The position numbers and the translations under genes were made by a program. The notes under the pieces were generated by a model. The model saw only the letters and a program-made list of their open reading frames with translations, was not told where the DNA came from and searched no databases. Positions 62,801 to 64,000 of a stretch of 64,000 nucleotides of DNA are shown here, in pieces; positions within the stretch are counted from its first letter, which is position 1, and the number at the start of each line of letters is the position of its first letter. Source of the stretch: Athene noctua (Eukaryota > Chordata > Aves > Strigiformes > Strigidae); the NCBI RefSeq assembly GCF_965140245.1, contig NC_134039.1:71158981-71222980 (forward strand). The letters run 5' to 3'.

Positions 62801-64000
62801 TCTACAAGATATTTCTGAAACCTGATTACTGGCTAGTTTGGGGTGATTTGGAATTAGCTTCACTTCCTGTGATGTAAGGAGGTGAGTGAAGAAGGACATA
62901 TATTTTTAATCTTGTTTTTTTCAGAATAGTGACCCCTCTAACTTATTTTTTTTATATACAGTTTAGTGTAGAGAAGTGAACAATGTACACAATAACAATT
63001 GTGCCATTGATGGCAGGGCTATGTGCACGGCTAAAGGGTTAAAGGATGTAATTTAAGTTAAGCAAACAAATTTAATGAACTTGAACACTGTGGAAAGCCT
63101 GTGTAATTTTTTCAGCTTTATATCATGTATCTTTGAGCACTGCAGAAGCAGCTGAGATGAACTATAGGTGAAGGCTTGGTACAGAGCTGGAATTGTATGT
63201 ACTCCCTGGGGGCAAGCCCCTGAACAGCAAATGCATCATGTCATCCACACCGGGTTTGGAAGCATGGTTGCCACAGTGATTCCCGAATGAGCTGTACTTC
63301 CAGCCCCATCCTGGTGCCTCCTATAGAGAATACCACTGTGGCCATAAGTCACCACCTTTATGGGCCCTGCCATGAGTGGGTGCCTCCTGCCATGGCTGGG
63401 TCCTCCTGCAGCTCTTGCCGCAGTTCAATGCCCGCAGTCCTGCTCAGCAGCCACTGCAACTGTTCCCTAGAATTGTGCTCCCAAAAAGTAAATTTTAATT
63501 GGCACAGAACAAAAGCACTCCAATGGGATCAAAAAACCAAACCAACCCCTGAAATAAGGAAGAGATTTAATGTTCCCACAGTTCTCCTTAGCATACGGCA
63601 TTCTCTCTGCCTCTTTGCTACGTAACCCCTAGCAAGGAGTAATTTATAGGGAAAAAGATCATCAGAGAATTTCTCATATCCTCTGCATCTCTCCTTGGAT
63701 TTCACTTCAGAGAGGGGAGAAATCTTAAGTGGTTGTAAATCTTCTAGTAATCAAATACAGCAATTAGAGATCTTTTATGTGTTATACTTTTCCCCTTCTA
63801 ATTTATTTTTGTGATACCATATTGACATGAGGAATCATGACATTTAATGTGGCCACTGTGAATTCTGACTTTGTGTCATGAGAAGGTAATTATAGCTGTT
63901 TTCACAGCATCGTGCCAGAAGTCCCTATTCATTTTGTTGAGCAAGTTAGCAGCATTTGGCTCTTGCAAACACACAGCAGTAAAAGTACATGTGAAGATTT
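59801..64000 (+). other. CELSR1: CELSR1 intron 2 (5' part)
   Basis: The intron starts at the GTATGT donor and runs past the window edge. Exon 3 should resume in phase 1 with the last cysteine of EGF-like domain 2, and I see no such sequence behind a good acceptor, so the intron is at least 4.2 kb. The content is AT-rich unique sequence with short tracts (for example T-runs near 62925 and 62946). A more GC-rich patch at 63280-63475 has no recognisable identity. Confidence 0.8.

Noticed and set aside
1..64000. CRISPR array, bacterial operon, prophage or biosynthetic cluster
   Set aside because: No regularly spaced repeats, no dense gene packing and no ribosome-binding sites. The splice-bounded vertebrate exon and CR1 element show a eukaryotic intron.

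Overview
This window looks like bird genomic DNA. It is almost entirely intron and holds one unmistakable protein-coding exon. The bird assignment rests on a CR1 LINE 3' end at 38398-38627 (plus strand) that carries the typical avian CR1 last-ORF peptide and ends in the ATTCTGTG octamer repeat. It also rests on the low density of recognisable young repeats and the moderate-to-low GC with depleted CpG. I see nothing bacterial, viral-genomic or plasmid-like, and no operon structure, CRISPR array or functional rRNA/tRNA gene.

The gene is CELSR1 (cadherin EGF LAG seven-pass G-type receptor 1, the vertebrate Flamingo/Starry night homologue), read on the plus strand. Its exon 2 lies at 59162-59800 (639 bp, intron phase 1 on both sides). 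It encodes the segment just after the cadherin repeats: a membrane-adjacent fold, the first EGF-like domain and most of the second. The bases before it (1-59161) are best read as the 3' part of the very long intron 1. Those after it (59801-64000) are the beginning of intron 2. A flanking intron longer than 59 kb supports CELSR1 over the compact CELSR2 and CELSR3, as does the residue pattern.

Intron 1 contains, in order: a TTTA microsatellite (835-854); a degenerate tRNA-like sequence on the minus strand (4600-4675); a 110-bp-period imperfect tandem duplication (6071-6290); a 153-bp CpG-dense islet (18241-18393); a GAAA microsatellite (29317-29394); a pyrimidine tract ending in a 17-C run (30418-30471); an A-rich AAACC-type tract (30638-30691); a 21-A run (34545-34565); the CR1 fragment (38398-38627); an LTR-retroelement-like block on the minus strand (about 42150-42870); a 15-bp minisatellite (44258-44301); an imperfect duplication with a poly-T run (45119-45230); and a 23-A run (45540-45562). 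Several relics of old dispersed amniote repeats (GAAGTCAATGGGA / GCCAAATTCTGCC types) are scattered through it. AT-rich, motif-dense stretches near 36.1-36.4 kb and 54.8-55.1 kb are candidate conserved noncoding elements.

I found no convincing undescribed biological system. The best leads are the isolated CpG islet inside intron 1, which may be an internal promoter or enhancer, and a few unclassified repeats. Open reading frames outside the exon, up to 179 codons, look like chance.
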